Below are positions 9,401 through 17,407 of a stretch of 64,000 nt of DNA, piece after piece. Positions within the stretch are counted from its first letter, which is position 1; each line of letters starts with the position of its first letter. Origin of the DNA: Acinetobacter haemolyticus CIP 64.3 = MTCC 9819 (GTDB taxonomy: Bacteria; Pseudomonadota; Gammaproteobacteria; Pseudomonadales; Moraxellaceae); the NCBI RefSeq assembly GCF_000369065.1, contig NZ_KB849812.1, forward strand, positions 316,804 through 380,803, written 5' to 3'. A program made the translations under genes and the position numbers. The notes beneath the pieces were generated by a model that was not told the origin of the DNA, ran no database searches, and saw only the letters and a program-made list of their open reading frames with translations.

Positions 9401-11531
9401 CTAATAAGCGGTTTAGATCGCCTAAAGGATATTCTGATTCTTTAAGTTCTATATTTACAGCATCGCTAACCCATTTGAATTCTAAACTATCACTTCCTAT
9501 TTCAAATCCAAGAATTTCACACACCAACACCATAATTGCATAATTTTGGCACTGTTCACTTGTGGGATTATCAATGTAGGATGGATAATACGTACTTTCG
9601 TGATCTAGATATTCATCAATATCAATGATGTCATTAAAAATAAAGCTGTTATCATCTAGATTGAATAAGACGCTTTTTGGGTTAATTCTTCCGATTGGCA
9701 AACCTAACTTGTGTAGATGGATGATGGCCTCAATCAAATTAGCTGCCAACAATAATCTTGATTCTTTCGTAGTTTCAATTTGATCAACAGTTATACCTTC
9801 AACAAAATTGCTAACTAGAAATAAAGATCTTGATTTTGATGAAATACCAAATCTCTCTATGATTGGTAAATATGATAAATTCTGGGAATTAGCTTCCTTA
9901 ATACGCTCAAAAAAGTGCTGATATTTTAAAATATCGCTAGATGAAAATTCATTTACATGAACATCAGCCCATTCTTTAACACATAAATTACCTGAACGAT
10001 ATAAGATAATATCGTTCTTTTCATCTTCATAAATTTCATCATCTTCAGGATATAATCTATTTAGTCTTTCTGAAGTGATATATTCATTTAAACATGAAAT
10101 ATCGGCTATAAAGTCTACGGCTTGAACAGGTCGTTTTGCATTGAACTCTCTAAACAATTGGCTAGCATCATCTATTTCAAGATTGATAGCCTTTCTCACT
10201 AAGTTTGCTAACCAATGGTCACTATTAACACATATATTATTTAGAGCTTTTGGGGTCAAACGAATATTAGACCACAAATGCCATGCGATAACCCCTAACA
10301 TATAGACGTCTTTTTTAAACGCTTGTACATTAGCAATTTTTGATTCTTCCCCATCAGCAAAAAATACTAAATCAGGTTGTAAATCACGAATATTATTAGC
10401 TATATTTTTTGAATCTGATGTTAAAAAATGTGAAATAGCCACATCTTTTTCAGGCGATATCCAAATACAATGCGAATTAATATCTCCATGTGATATACCT
10501 AGGTTATGCATCTCAGAAAACTTGCTGAGTAAAATCTGAATTAGATTTAACTTATCTTCTTCATTCAAATTCGGGCAAATCGTAGTAATAAAATCATTAA
10601 ATCTAAGATGACTTTGACGATACTCAACCAACTCATTGTACTGTTGAGTAATTTGCTCTTCATCTGGCATGATTAATGGAACAAGTGCCGTATTATACAA
10701 ATGGCTGCTTTGTTTAAATTCAGCGCTGATAACTCGTTCATGATTCAACAATGCTGCTCTCATTTTAGGAGATTGAATACTCAATTCCTTAAAATTTGAA
10801 AACATCCACTGTCTTATGATTGCTTTGTCGGAGCGTGAAATAGTTGAGGTAGCTTCGTATTCGGTATATAGCTTTTTAGGGTGACTTAGAAGCTCATCAT
10901 CTTGCTTATATTTTTGAACAATGATTTTTTTAGGTTGTGTCACTTTCTGCATAAAGATTTTATCAATAAGGTCAAAATCTTTATAAAGATGCTGGGCACT
11001 TGGATGTGGCTTAAACTCTTTATTAAATGAATGCTTATCGGCGAATTTTAAGAATTTATCAAGGCTAATGACATGATTTTTTTCATCATCGGGCAAATTT
11101 GAAAAATTAACCTTGCCACACATTACAACAAAGAAATACACCCTTGGAACAAAACCAGGATTTCCCTGAAATTTATCTTTGAGTCCCTTTAATTTATTGA
11201 CAAGGATAAATTGTTTTTGGCGTGTCACTGAAACAGGTGATACCCCCATATCACGCTCGTCCATATACCAATTACCATTGGCGGACTTAATCGATTTACC
11301 ATTCCAGTTTTTCAATTCAATAACTATGAGAACACTGTTAGTAACTAAGATTAAATCAAACTCACCCTCTTTTTTTGAAATCGTATCAACTAAGGTATAG
11401 CCAGCATAACCATACCAAGCACTATTTTTTCGCATTTCGTCATCAATACTAAATGCTTCTTGAATTTTGGAGATAGCTTCAGTTTCGTGCTGATGAAGCC
11501 CATTTGCTTGGGTTTTAATAATTAAAGACAT
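6486..11531 (-). CDS. NERD - kinase-like x2 - SF1 (COG1112-type) helicase, Mokosh MkoA-like
   Basis: Protein of 1681 residues. A NERD (nuclease-related) domain lies at about 10-170, with EFDLILV then VIELKNWNG (70-78). A kinase-like segment at about 270-470 has SHGDIN (347-352) but no DFG. A second at about 510-700 has GRINPKS (614-620) where the catalytic Asp should be, so both look like pseudokinases. An acidic linker follows, then an SF1 helicase at 1060-1640 with GPPGTGKT (1096-1103), IIDES (about 1348-1352), GDHKQLPP (1374-1381), QYRM (1429-1432), SYQGKE (1576-1581) and NVALSRA (1608-1614). Kinase-plus-COG1112 helicase proteins with a nuclease partner define type I Mokosh anti-phage systems. 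The domain calls are seen directly; the defence role is inferred from architecture, partner and island setting. Confidence 0.78.
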   Translation of the reverse strand: MSLIIKTQANGLHQHETEAISKIQEAFSIDDEMRKNSAWYGYAGYTLVDTISKKEGEFDLILVTNSVLIVIELKNWNGKSIKSANGNWYMDERDMGVSPVSVTRQKQFILVNKLKGLKDKFQGNPGFVPRVYFFVVMCGKVNFSNLPDDEKNHVISLDKFLKFADKHSFNKEFKPHPSAQHLYKDFDLIDKIFMQKVTQPKKIIVQKYKQDDELLSHPKKLYTEYEATSTISRSDKAIIRQWMFSNFKELSIQSPKMRAALLNHERVISAEFKQSSHLYNTALVPLIMPDEEQITQQYNELVEYRQSHLRFNDFITTICPNLNEEDKLNLIQILLSKFSEMHNLGISHGDINSHCIWISPEKDVAISHFLTSDSKNIANNIRDLQPDLVFFADGEESKIANVQAFKKDVYMLGVIAWHLWSNIRLTPKALNNICVNSDHWLANLVRKAINLEIDDASQLFREFNAKRPVQAVDFIADISCLNEYITSERLNRLYPEDDEIYEDEKNDIILYRSGNLCVKEWADVHVNEFSSSDILKYQHFFERIKEANSQNLSYLPIIERFGISSKSRSLFLVSNFVEGITVDQIETTKESRLLLAANLIEAIIHLHKLGLPIGRINPKSVLFNLDDNSFIFNDIIDIDEYLDHESTYYPSYIDNPTSEQCQNYAIMVLVCEILGFEIGSDSLEFKWVSDAVNIELKESEYPLGDLNRLLESIETEQIYGDTLTLRIPVPDKFTELKIFADNKRIYVALEKGRNANDIIVKMQGIGGSIQFILDPNSKTIRFVMGVRESDVVPHYVIDQAMLEINVALDIRHSIGKPEYIELAEFLFKIDEFSTAINDVLQEQTNDQDESIDVSNNLDSFDDLMASQQLLTQDNQLSVEHSSKSRDDNLSNDIQKLAALNIDTKKLWKAILETETEALPYIVLSQPLHLVDSKIYIARYEDDNDVLDKFPKDSLISLIYKTIDFNGEDREFRVGDIDIQNSLAGELRVKGVKHADKIKVGEVLYLRTKADKSSFLKRKNALEQILRRQSDIPNLVEYFEPNSEIRPTHYDITVTDKDFERYDQCNEQGEAIVSLNNLQREAFRKLINYGPVSILQGPPGTGKTEFIAAFVHFLFEKQNVNNVLMVSQSHEAVNTAAERIRKHSHRLNTPLEIVRFSNRENAVSNNLKDVFSDSIISTHRNLFLTEMEDRVLSLSQSIGVDRDYLACALFLKVHLFGHLSRMWVSTDLEANQLISKAEWNNLSTKLIERLKNYSKELHTSLLGWNSRQILDRENQIWEMLDEAFEVQGKAANNAKALVQIAFDYDQLIDSPNANYETYLSKTRQFICGTCVGIGHHSIDIANQSFDWVIIDESARSISSELAIAMQSAKRILLVGDHKQLPPLYSPEHAKALGRKLGFTKNRIEANLKSDFERLFNSPYGKAVQGKLLVQYRMAPAIGEMVSACFYEKELVTGVIEPLGKPYQEKMVRVVPNIYQHCSVQELRSTVTWVDTSKKFSDGVGTTFFNKHEARKIIDLLEKIHTDEELLKELKERSKPNEPPIGIICMYGEQKRYLRKQFNSKAWNEDFRSLVKIDTVDSYQGKENRIIILSVTRNSPDNKIGFMNMPNRINVALSRAMDRLVIFGASRLWSMPKHQESPLGEVLNYIKGYSSDRTRYQYIADGKNEFKLNANIKTETSRGISHE

Positions 11532-11984
11532 AAAAAGTTAAATCCATAAAACATAGATATTGAAAATCAAGTCAATAAAAAAATAGGTATTAATAATTAA
11601 ATCAAAAAAATAATAAATTTTCTGAATTAAATAAATAAAAACATATAGATAATAAAAAAACATAGAAATACGCCATATAAAAAAAATAGATTAAAAAACA
11701 AACCCATAAAAATAATAGACGTAAAAATAGAATCTATAATTTTTTAGATTTGCGACTTTTATAAAATTCAGTAATACAGTTATGGGCAAGTGCAATTATG
11801 TACGAGCTCAAATTTAGGTAGGTTTTTTTAGTTATCTTTCCTTGGCATTTTCAGCCATCAATAATTTATGTGTAAAAAAATAACCGCATTGAAGAAGTAA
11901 GTAAAGTACTATTTTAAAAAATTTAATTTGTACACTAGCGTCTTATATGTGTAAAAAACTTATTCATTAAGTCTTCGACATTAT
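11532..11984. other. AT-rich 450-bp gap between helicase operon and controller gene
   Basis: No credible gene. 11540-11735 holds degenerate repeats of about 30 bp (listed separately). On the minus strand TTGACT (11570-11575) followed 18 bp later by TTTTAT is a possible promoter just before the helicase ATG at 11531; this is weak in such AT-rich DNA. From 11760 to 11984 I see no further structure. Confidence 0.5.
11540..11735. repeat. Degenerate tandem repeats, period about 30 bp
   Basis: Units resemble AAATCNATAAAAANATAG. The clearest starts are near 11540, 11569, 11599 and 11629, spaced 29, 30 and 30 bp. After a shift of about 10 bp, two more related units start near 11673 and 11704 (31 bp apart). 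The block lies directly upstream of the helicase operon. Possible roles are a regulator or silencer platform or an iteron-like site. Low complexity may exaggerate the repeat. Confidence 0.5.
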
Positions 11985-12203
11985 TCAATCAAGAGTTCTA
12001 GGGAGTAGATCATATACATCTCTTTCAAGAGCTTTCGCCAAATCATATAGTTTTTCGATTGTAATATTCACTTCACCTCGTTCGATACGCCCCATATAAC
12101 TACGATCGATACTACAAAGCAGAGCCAATTTTTCCTGAGATATATTTTTCTCTTTTCTGTATTTCCGAACTAATTGTCCAAAAGCGATACTAAGTTCTGA
12201 CAT
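11985..12203 (-). CDS. XRE-family regulator of restriction-modification controller (C-protein) type
   Basis: Small protein of 72 residues that is almost entirely one helix-turn-helix domain (about 10-65). It contains FGQLVRKYRKEKNISQEKLALL and DRSYMGRIERGEVNITIEKLYDLAKAL, very like C proteins of type II restriction systems. Those proteins autoregulate and delay expression of toxic effectors after entry into a new host. No methylase or restriction enzyme is nearby. Its operator-like sequence at 12245-12271 resembles known C-boxes. The gene is oriented toward the helicase operon and diverges from the winged-helix gene. The domain call is firm; control of the helicase system is inferred. Confidence 0.8.
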   Translation of the reverse strand: MSELSIAFGQLVRKYRKEKNISQEKLALLCSIDRSYMGRIERGEVNITIEKLYDLAKALERDVYDLLPRTLD

Positions 12204-12244
12204 TTCAATTCAATTGATCAAAAAACAGAACTATCACCATTTAA

Positions 12245-12271
12245 GGATTATATATCCACGGACTATAATCC
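12245..12271 (-). promoter_or_regulatory. C-box-like operator upstream of the controller gene
   Basis: Inverted repeat GGATTATA (12245-12252) / TATAATCC (12264-12271) with an 11-bp spacer. Read on the minus strand toward the controller gene, the centre is TATAGTCCGTGG, closely matching the TATAGTCCGTG core I recall from C-protein operators such as those of Esp1396I. It lies 42-68 bp upstream of the controller ATG, and also upstream of the divergent winged-helix gene. Confidence 0.65.
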
Positions 12272-12294
12272 TCCTTTTATTATTTTATGCTGTG

Positions 12295-12783
12295 ATGGTT
12301 ATGTCTATAAGCAATATGCCAATGTTTGAACTTTTTCCACCGCTTTTTAAGAGTAAGCAAATTGAACAATGGACAGCAAATGAGTTTTGGAAACACTTAA
12401 AACTTAGTAAAAAAGAACGTAATCGCTTTAATCGACAACGAATGTATCGATTACTGAGAAAGCTAGTAGAAGATGGTTTTTTAACAAAAGAAACCAATTT
12501 GGTTAACCCTCGTTTTTCAACATTTTCGGAAACAAGTAAGCTTGATCAATTGAGAGAAATTACAGATACATCTTTAGATTTTATAGAAATGAGCCACTCT
12601 AAAGAAGAAACTCAAAAGAAAATCTTAATGTTAGAAAAGCAACTAGAAAGCTTCTCTTTATTAGAAAAGAAATTTCCAAATTCAGCAATTAGGATCAATA
12701 CTGAAAAAAATAAATGTATTGGAGAGTTAACTAGTCTAAATGCATACAGTGCTGCTTTAAATTGCATCCTAACCTCTATGTAG
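12295..12783 (+). CDS. Unknown winged-helix protein with C-terminal coiled coil
   Basis: I do not recognise this family. The longest frame begins with TTG at 12214, but that would consume the whole divergent promoter region and the operator. The ATG at 12295 (162 residues) or 12301 is more likely, although neither has a clear ribosome site. Residues after the start look like a winged helix (WTANEFWKHLKLSKKERNRF, then RLLRKLVEDGFLTKE). A helical, probably coiled-coil region follows (SKEETQKKILMLEKQLESF). It diverges from the controller gene across the C-box-like site, so it may be co-regulated. The stop codon lies inside a strong hairpin, and the gene converges on the VPA1262-family gene. Confidence 0.6.
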   Translation: MVMSISNMPMFELFPPLFKSKQIEQWTANEFWKHLKLSKKERNRFNRQRMYRLLRKLVEDGFLTKETNLVNPRFSTFSETSKLDQLREITDTSLDFIEMSHSKEETQKKILMLEKQLESFSLLEKKFPNSAIRINTEKNKCIGELTSLNAYSAALNCILTSM

Positions 12784-12791
12784 AGGTTAGG
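12768..12791. terminator. Hairpin between convergent genes
   Basis: Perfect inverted repeat CCTAACCTCTA/TAGAGGTTAGG around a 2-base centre, spanning the stop codon of the winged-helix gene. There is no T-run on either side, so it may protect RNA ends or slow transcription rather than act as a standard intrinsic terminator. Confidence 0.5.
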
Positions 12792-12804
12792 AGAGAAACA
12801 AATG

Positions 12805-15800
12805 CTATACAGCAGAATTAGAAATTGACTCCTGATTACTTAATAAATTTTCAGCCCACTCAGCAAATTTTATTAAATCACTTTCACTATTCCATTCTTC
12901 TAATGATCGAATTGTGACAAGCCCATATGAAAATTCCAATAAATTATCAAGTTGCTCATGTTTTTCAATATTAATTTGATTTAGATAGTATCTACATAAT
13001 TTAGTAAATACTGAAATCCACATTGAAATTTTAAGAGCTTCATCCCAACGAGACCAATTAGAAGTGCTAGCAAGTGGTCGTTGAACAATTCTTTTTTGAT
13101 TTTCAAAAATAGCTTTAACATCATTTAATGAAGATAACTGGAAAGAAAAGCCACTATTTGCCCATAAATATGCAGTAATATTGATTAGATTTCCTTCTCT
13201 TTCTGAAGAAAAAATTAATGGTCTATTAGGCTCTTTCAACTCTAATATTTCAATAAAATCTTTAAGCCAAATCTTACAAGCATCATCAAAACCAATACGC
13301 TTATTATCCAATAATGGCTGAATAATATCTCTAAATAGCCACAGACCACTCCATGTAAGCTTATGCATGTGGCCTCTTGCAGCATTAATAAAAGTTTCTA
13401 AATCTTCATAAGCAATATGCTCTGGAAGTACATTCCATAGCACATCCAATATATTTTTATAAGTATCAGCAAAATCAGTGTTTTCATGATTTCTATTAAG
13501 AATCCATGCAATAAACTGAATTTTTTCAGTATATTCAAAATTCGCTAAACTTTTATTAATTTTAGCAAGATCGGAGGATGAAATTATACTCTGCTCCAAA
13601 GCATTCCAACCCAACCACCTTAAAAACACAATTTTGCTCGCAAGTAATATCTGTAATTGTTGATTTGAAATAGAATTAAATTCAAGATTGAATGAAATTT
13701 CACTAACTATCTGACCAAGCAAAGATAATTCAATTATCTTAGTTGAATTAAAATCTGTAACTAACTCTCTCTCTACTATATCAATGAGTAACTTCGGTTC
13801 GTATTGCCATAGACATTTGATTGTATAAAATTCGGCCCAAGTTAAAGCACTATACTTAGTTGATTGGAAAAAATTTCGTACCCATATTGAACTTTGAATT
13901 AACTCTACTAGTGTTTTTCTAAAGTAAGTTGGGTCAATTACTGAAACTCCGTTATCATCATTAAGATGATTCCTTTGAAATGAATTTGACAAAAATTTTG
14001 AAAGGAATAATAAAAACTTACTTTCAGTCTTCAACTTTTCTAAATTAGAATCACCAGTTGTTGTACGAGCTAATATTTCTCCTATAACTTTCCATGCCTC
14101 CTTAAAATCAGCAAGTTCACCATCAATTTGATTTAAACAAAGAAATAGTCCTTCATCTGGTAAATCATGGAATGATTCATTTTGTATCACACCCAATTCA
14201 TTCATTTTTTTTATTAAGTTATCTCCAAACAAACCTTTTAACACAGGTTTCTGTAGCCATACACTTAATACCTTTCCAGCCAACTCATTATTCAAGAAAG
14301 CTAAAGGATCATATATTTTTGTATTTCTAGATATATTTTTTGAATCAAAAAGCATAGTAATAGGACTACTATCGTCTTCTAAATCTGAAGAATTATTTAA
14401 TCTTTTTATGAGATCAAAAGTATATTGATTAATTCCATAAAGAACATCCGTTGGAATAGGAGTAACTAACAATGGATAATTTTCCGTTGCTTTCTGAAAG
14501 GAATTTGATAAATGATAGCCTTCGACTGGTAGTCCGTTATCGTTCATGACCAAAATATATCTGTCATGTAAATAACCATCTTTTAACCCGTAAATTTTAA
14601 TTTTTTTATTTTGCAGCCTTTTACTATTTTGCTTACAGTTTGCTAATAAATTATCAAGCCCTACTATTACAACATTATCTGTTTTTCTACGCTTTGGTAT
14701 ATTAGGATCCGATGGCTTTGGAAGACTACGAAAAATTGAATATTCAGCACTTTGTGAGGCATACAAAGTTAACAAACCTAATCCAACATCCTCAAAATAT
14801 GGATCAAAAATAGTAATATGTTTACTTTTATGTTTCGATATTAATTCTTTAAACCATTCAACAAATTGTAATCTCCCCTCACCATCACTTTTGCCCCACT
14901 GAAGAAAAAACCTCCCACTTGATTTAGGAGGATTGAGCTTTTGAAATAATGATTTTAAATTCTGATTTTCTTCAACCCATGGATCAATTGCATACTCACT
15001 TATACGACTTTCTGAGATATCTGCACTCTTTACTGGATTTAACGCTGCCACTAAACGGTCATTCTTTTTTGAGTTAACCGTTTTTTCAAGCCAATCAAAT
15101 TTTACAGAATTCGATTGATTACCAATAACTTGCATCCGTAAATTAATTTCTTTAACGTATGTAATTCTCCAACTGCAACATAAGCATCCTTCGGTAGAAT
15201 CATTCTCCTTAAAACCAAAAATATCAATTTTTGTAGCATCAGTAATTTTGAATATTTTTTCATCTAAATCAAAATAGTATTGAAATATCCCACTTCGATT
15301 AGATTGAGCTAAAACAATTTTTGAAAAATAAACCTGGTTATTATTCTCACAACTTAAATGGAACTGAAATTTATCAAAATTAGGAATCTGGCTTGAATTG
15401 AACTTAATAATTAACCCTTTATATTTAGTTCTTTCTATAGAAAGTAAATTTTTTTCTTTATCATCTAATGTTGGAAATACCAAAAGTTCGATTTCACCTA
15501 ATCTATGGATGTCAACGCCATCAAAGTCCATACCTGTATCTTCTTTAAGTCTCTTTAGAACTATTGAAGCAAGATCACGACTATAACTATCATCAAAATA
15601 GAATAGTAAACTTTTACTATTATTACTTACAGCAGCACTCAAAGCTCCTGCACTACCATGTGGACTAAGCAGTAAATTAGTCAGATACGAGTCACGATTG
15701 ACCAGATAACTTACTGGTCTAAAAATTGGATTCTTGTTTATTAGAATTGTATTCCCGTATTGTTTACTCAACTTTTTGGGGATCTTTAAATTTAAAGCTT

Positions 15801-16119
15801 CACTAATTACATTAATAGATTGACCTGTACAAATCATCCTAAAAAGATCACTACACAGAGAGCTATCTATATATAAATTCAATTGAGTAACACTAGCACG
15901 AAAATTCTCGACACTTTTAGAATTATCCTTGTCACTAAAGGACCAAGCGTTATTAAAAAAGCTGTATGGAACCAAACGCCCGTATACTATTCTGTTCTCT
16001 ACAAGATCATCTTTTTTTATTTGTAGTATCCACAGTTGTAAAGCGCAAGGTTTGCTTTTAAATAAGAATAACCTTTGAAGGCGACTATCTTCTATTAAGT
16101 CGCTTAATTGATAAGACAT
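12805..16119 (-). CDS. VPA1262-family protein with PLD-like motif
   Basis: Large protein of 1104 residues with no signal peptide or membrane span. The central region has FDPYFEDVG (438-446) and a phospholipase-D-like motif YLHDRYILVMNDNG (517-528) followed by GYHLSNSFQKA, a form seen in PLD-like proteins of defence loci. The C-terminal 500 residues are helical and I cannot classify them. The architecture matches what I remember as the VPA1262 family, named for a gene on the Vibrio parahaemolyticus island that also carries the Gamma-Mobile-Trio genes. Here too it directly follows gmtX; only about 100 bp separate them once the IS is removed. Its native promoter region is interrupted by that IS, whose outward promoter faces this gene. 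Function unknown. Confidence 0.62.
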   Translation of the reverse strand: MSYQLSDLIEDSRLQRLFLFKSKPCALQLWILQIKKDDLVENRIVYGRLVPYSFFNNAWSFSDKDNSKSVENFRASVTQLNLYIDSSLCSDLFRMICTGQSINVISEALNLKIPKKLSKQYGNTILINKNPIFRPVSYLVNRDSYLTNLLLSPHGSAGALSAAVSNNSKSLLFYFDDSYSRDLASIVLKRLKEDTGMDFDGVDIHRLGEIELLVFPTLDDKEKNLLSIERTKYKGLIIKFNSSQIPNFDKFQFHLSCENNNQVYFSKIVLAQSNRSGIFQYYFDLDEKIFKITDATKIDIFGFKENDSTEGCLCCSWRITYVKEINLRMQVIGNQSNSVKFDWLEKTVNSKKNDRLVAALNPVKSADISESRISEYAIDPWVEENQNLKSLFQKLNPPKSSGRFFLQWGKSDGEGRLQFVEWFKELISKHKSKHITIFDPYFEDVGLGLLTLYASQSAEYSIFRSLPKPSDPNIPKRRKTDNVVIVGLDNLLANCKQNSKRLQNKKIKIYGLKDGYLHDRYILVMNDNGLPVEGYHLSNSFQKATENYPLLVTPIPTDVLYGINQYTFDLIKRLNNSSDLEDDSSPITMLFDSKNISRNTKIYDPLAFLNNELAGKVLSVWLQKPVLKGLFGDNLIKKMNELGVIQNESFHDLPDEGLFLCLNQIDGELADFKEAWKVIGEILARTTTGDSNLEKLKTESKFLLFLSKFLSNSFQRNHLNDDNGVSVIDPTYFRKTLVELIQSSIWVRNFFQSTKYSALTWAEFYTIKCLWQYEPKLLIDIVERELVTDFNSTKIIELSLLGQIVSEISFNLEFNSISNQQLQILLASKIVFLRWLGWNALEQSIISSSDLAKINKSLANFEYTEKIQFIAWILNRNHENTDFADTYKNILDVLWNVLPEHIAYEDLETFINAARGHMHKLTWSGLWLFRDIIQPLLDNKRIGFDDACKIWLKDFIEILELKEPNRPLIFSSEREGNLINITAYLWANSGFSFQLSSLNDVKAIFENQKRIVQRPLASTSNWSRWDEALKISMWISVFTKLCRYYLNQINIEKHEQLDNLLEFSYGLVTIRSLEEWNSESDLIKFAEWAENLLSNQESISNSAV

Positions 16120-16186
16120 AAGTTACCTTTTATTATATTTAAAATAAAAACAATCTTTGTACACGACAAAAAAAGATAACTCATTG

Positions 16187-16214
16187 AAATAATGGCATAA
16201 TACTTGTTTTCTGA
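16187..16214 (-). promoter_or_regulatory. Outward promoter of ISAba1-like copy 1, facing the VPA1262-family gene
   Basis: On the minus strand TCAGAA (16209-16214) and TTATTT (16187-16192) are separated by 16 bp. This corresponds to the published outward ISAba1 promoter TTAGAA/TTATTT that over-expresses beta-lactamase genes; one -35 base differs. It fires away from the transposase into the VPA1262-family gene, whose ATG is about 70 bp downstream. Confidence 0.65.
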
Positions 16215-16222
16215 CGACGAAT

Positions 16223-17316
16223 ATGATGACACATTTCAATGAGTTACATCTCATCTTAAACAAATATCTAAAGTGGAACAAGTCACATGCAAAATGTTTT
16301 ACACTGATTATGCTTGCATTAATTGTAAAACAGACATGTAATCTTTCTTCTGCATCTAAAGCCTTACCCATCAAGTGCTTACCACAATCATTTTATCGAC
16401 GTATACAACGCTTCTTTGCAGATCAGTATTTCGATTATCGTCAAATTTCTCAGTTAATTTTCAATATATTTTCATTCGATAAAGTCCAATTAACTTTGGA
16501 TAGAACCAACTGGAAATGGGGAAAACGAGATATCAATATCTTGATGTTAGCCATCGTCTATCGTGGAATAGCGATACCTATTGTTTGGACATTGCTCAAT
16601 AAACGTGGCAATTCAGATACAAAAGAGCGTATTGCTTTGATTCAACGCTTTATCTCCATTTTTGGTAAAGATCGTATTGTGAATGTGTTCGCAGACAGAG
16701 AATTTATCGGTGAGAAATGGTTTACATGGTTAATTGAAAATGACATTCACTTCTGTATACGTGTTAAAAAAACTTTATTGTGACCAATCACTTAGCCAAG
16801 AATCATAAAATTAGTGATTTATTTCGTCATCTTCAAGTTGGTCAAACAGAATGTCGTAAACGACGTATTTGGGTTGGTCGAGTGAAACTGTATATTAGTG
16901 CGCTACGATTAGAAGATGGAGAGCTTTTACTTGTTGTTTCTCCTATGTTTAATGCTTCTGCTATTCGTGATTATGCATTACGCTGGGAAATCGAAACCTT
17001 ATTTAGTTGTCTCAAAGGACGTGGATTCAATCTTGAAAATACTCGTTTAACAGACCCTAGACGAGTTAAGAAATTGATAGCAGTGCTAGCTATCGGTTTC
17101 TGTTGGTGCTATTTAACAGGTGAATGGCAACATGATCGAAAAAAAGCGATAAAAATAAAGAAGCATGGACGACTTTCAATAAGTTTATTTCGCTACGGTT
17201 TGGACTATGTTCAAATGGTTATTCTACGTTTGATTGGTTTTGGAAAAAAAGAAGAATTTAAGAAAGTGCTCGCAATTTTAAGAAAGAAAAAGCCTGATAG
17301 AACAAGGGCCCTATGA
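16223..17316 (+). CDS. IS4-family transposase, copy 1 (two frames joined by -1 frameshift)
   Basis: Two overlapping frames, 16223-16783 (186 residues) and 16780-17316 (178 residues), make one DDE transposase. The junction is a run of seven A at 16766-16772. A -1 slip there replaces KKTLL-stop with KKNFIVTNHL, the sequence I recall for the ISAba1 transposase. Motifs include TLDRTNWKWGKRDINIL and NVFADREFIGEKWF in the first frame, and the YREK-like Y-(2)-R-(3)-E segment DYALRWEIETLFSCLKG in the second. This is the normal arrangement for the element and does not indicate decay. Confidence 0.9.
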
Positions 17317-17407
17317 AATTTGTCGTGTACAGAGAAAAACAATAATAACAATATGCCTATCAAATTAAAATACATTGTAATTCATAGTTTTAGAGAACTA
17401 TGAAGCT

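Larger units (their letters stand above)
16155..17334 (+). mobile_element. ISAba1-like insertion sequence (IS4 family), copy 1
   Basis: Exactly 1180 bp, the length of ISAba1. The ends are CTTTGTACACGACAAA at 16155 and the inverted TTTGTCGTGTACAGAG ending at 17334. A perfect 9-bp target duplication AAAAACAAT flanks it at 16146-16154 and 17335-17343, showing simple transposition. It sits between gmtX and the VPA1262-family gene. The protein is clearly related but not identical to the ISAba1 transposase as I remember it. Confidence 0.95.

Noticed and set aside
11540..11735. CRISPR array
   Set aside because: Repeats are degenerate and low-complexity with no distinct spacers, and there are no cas genes nearby.
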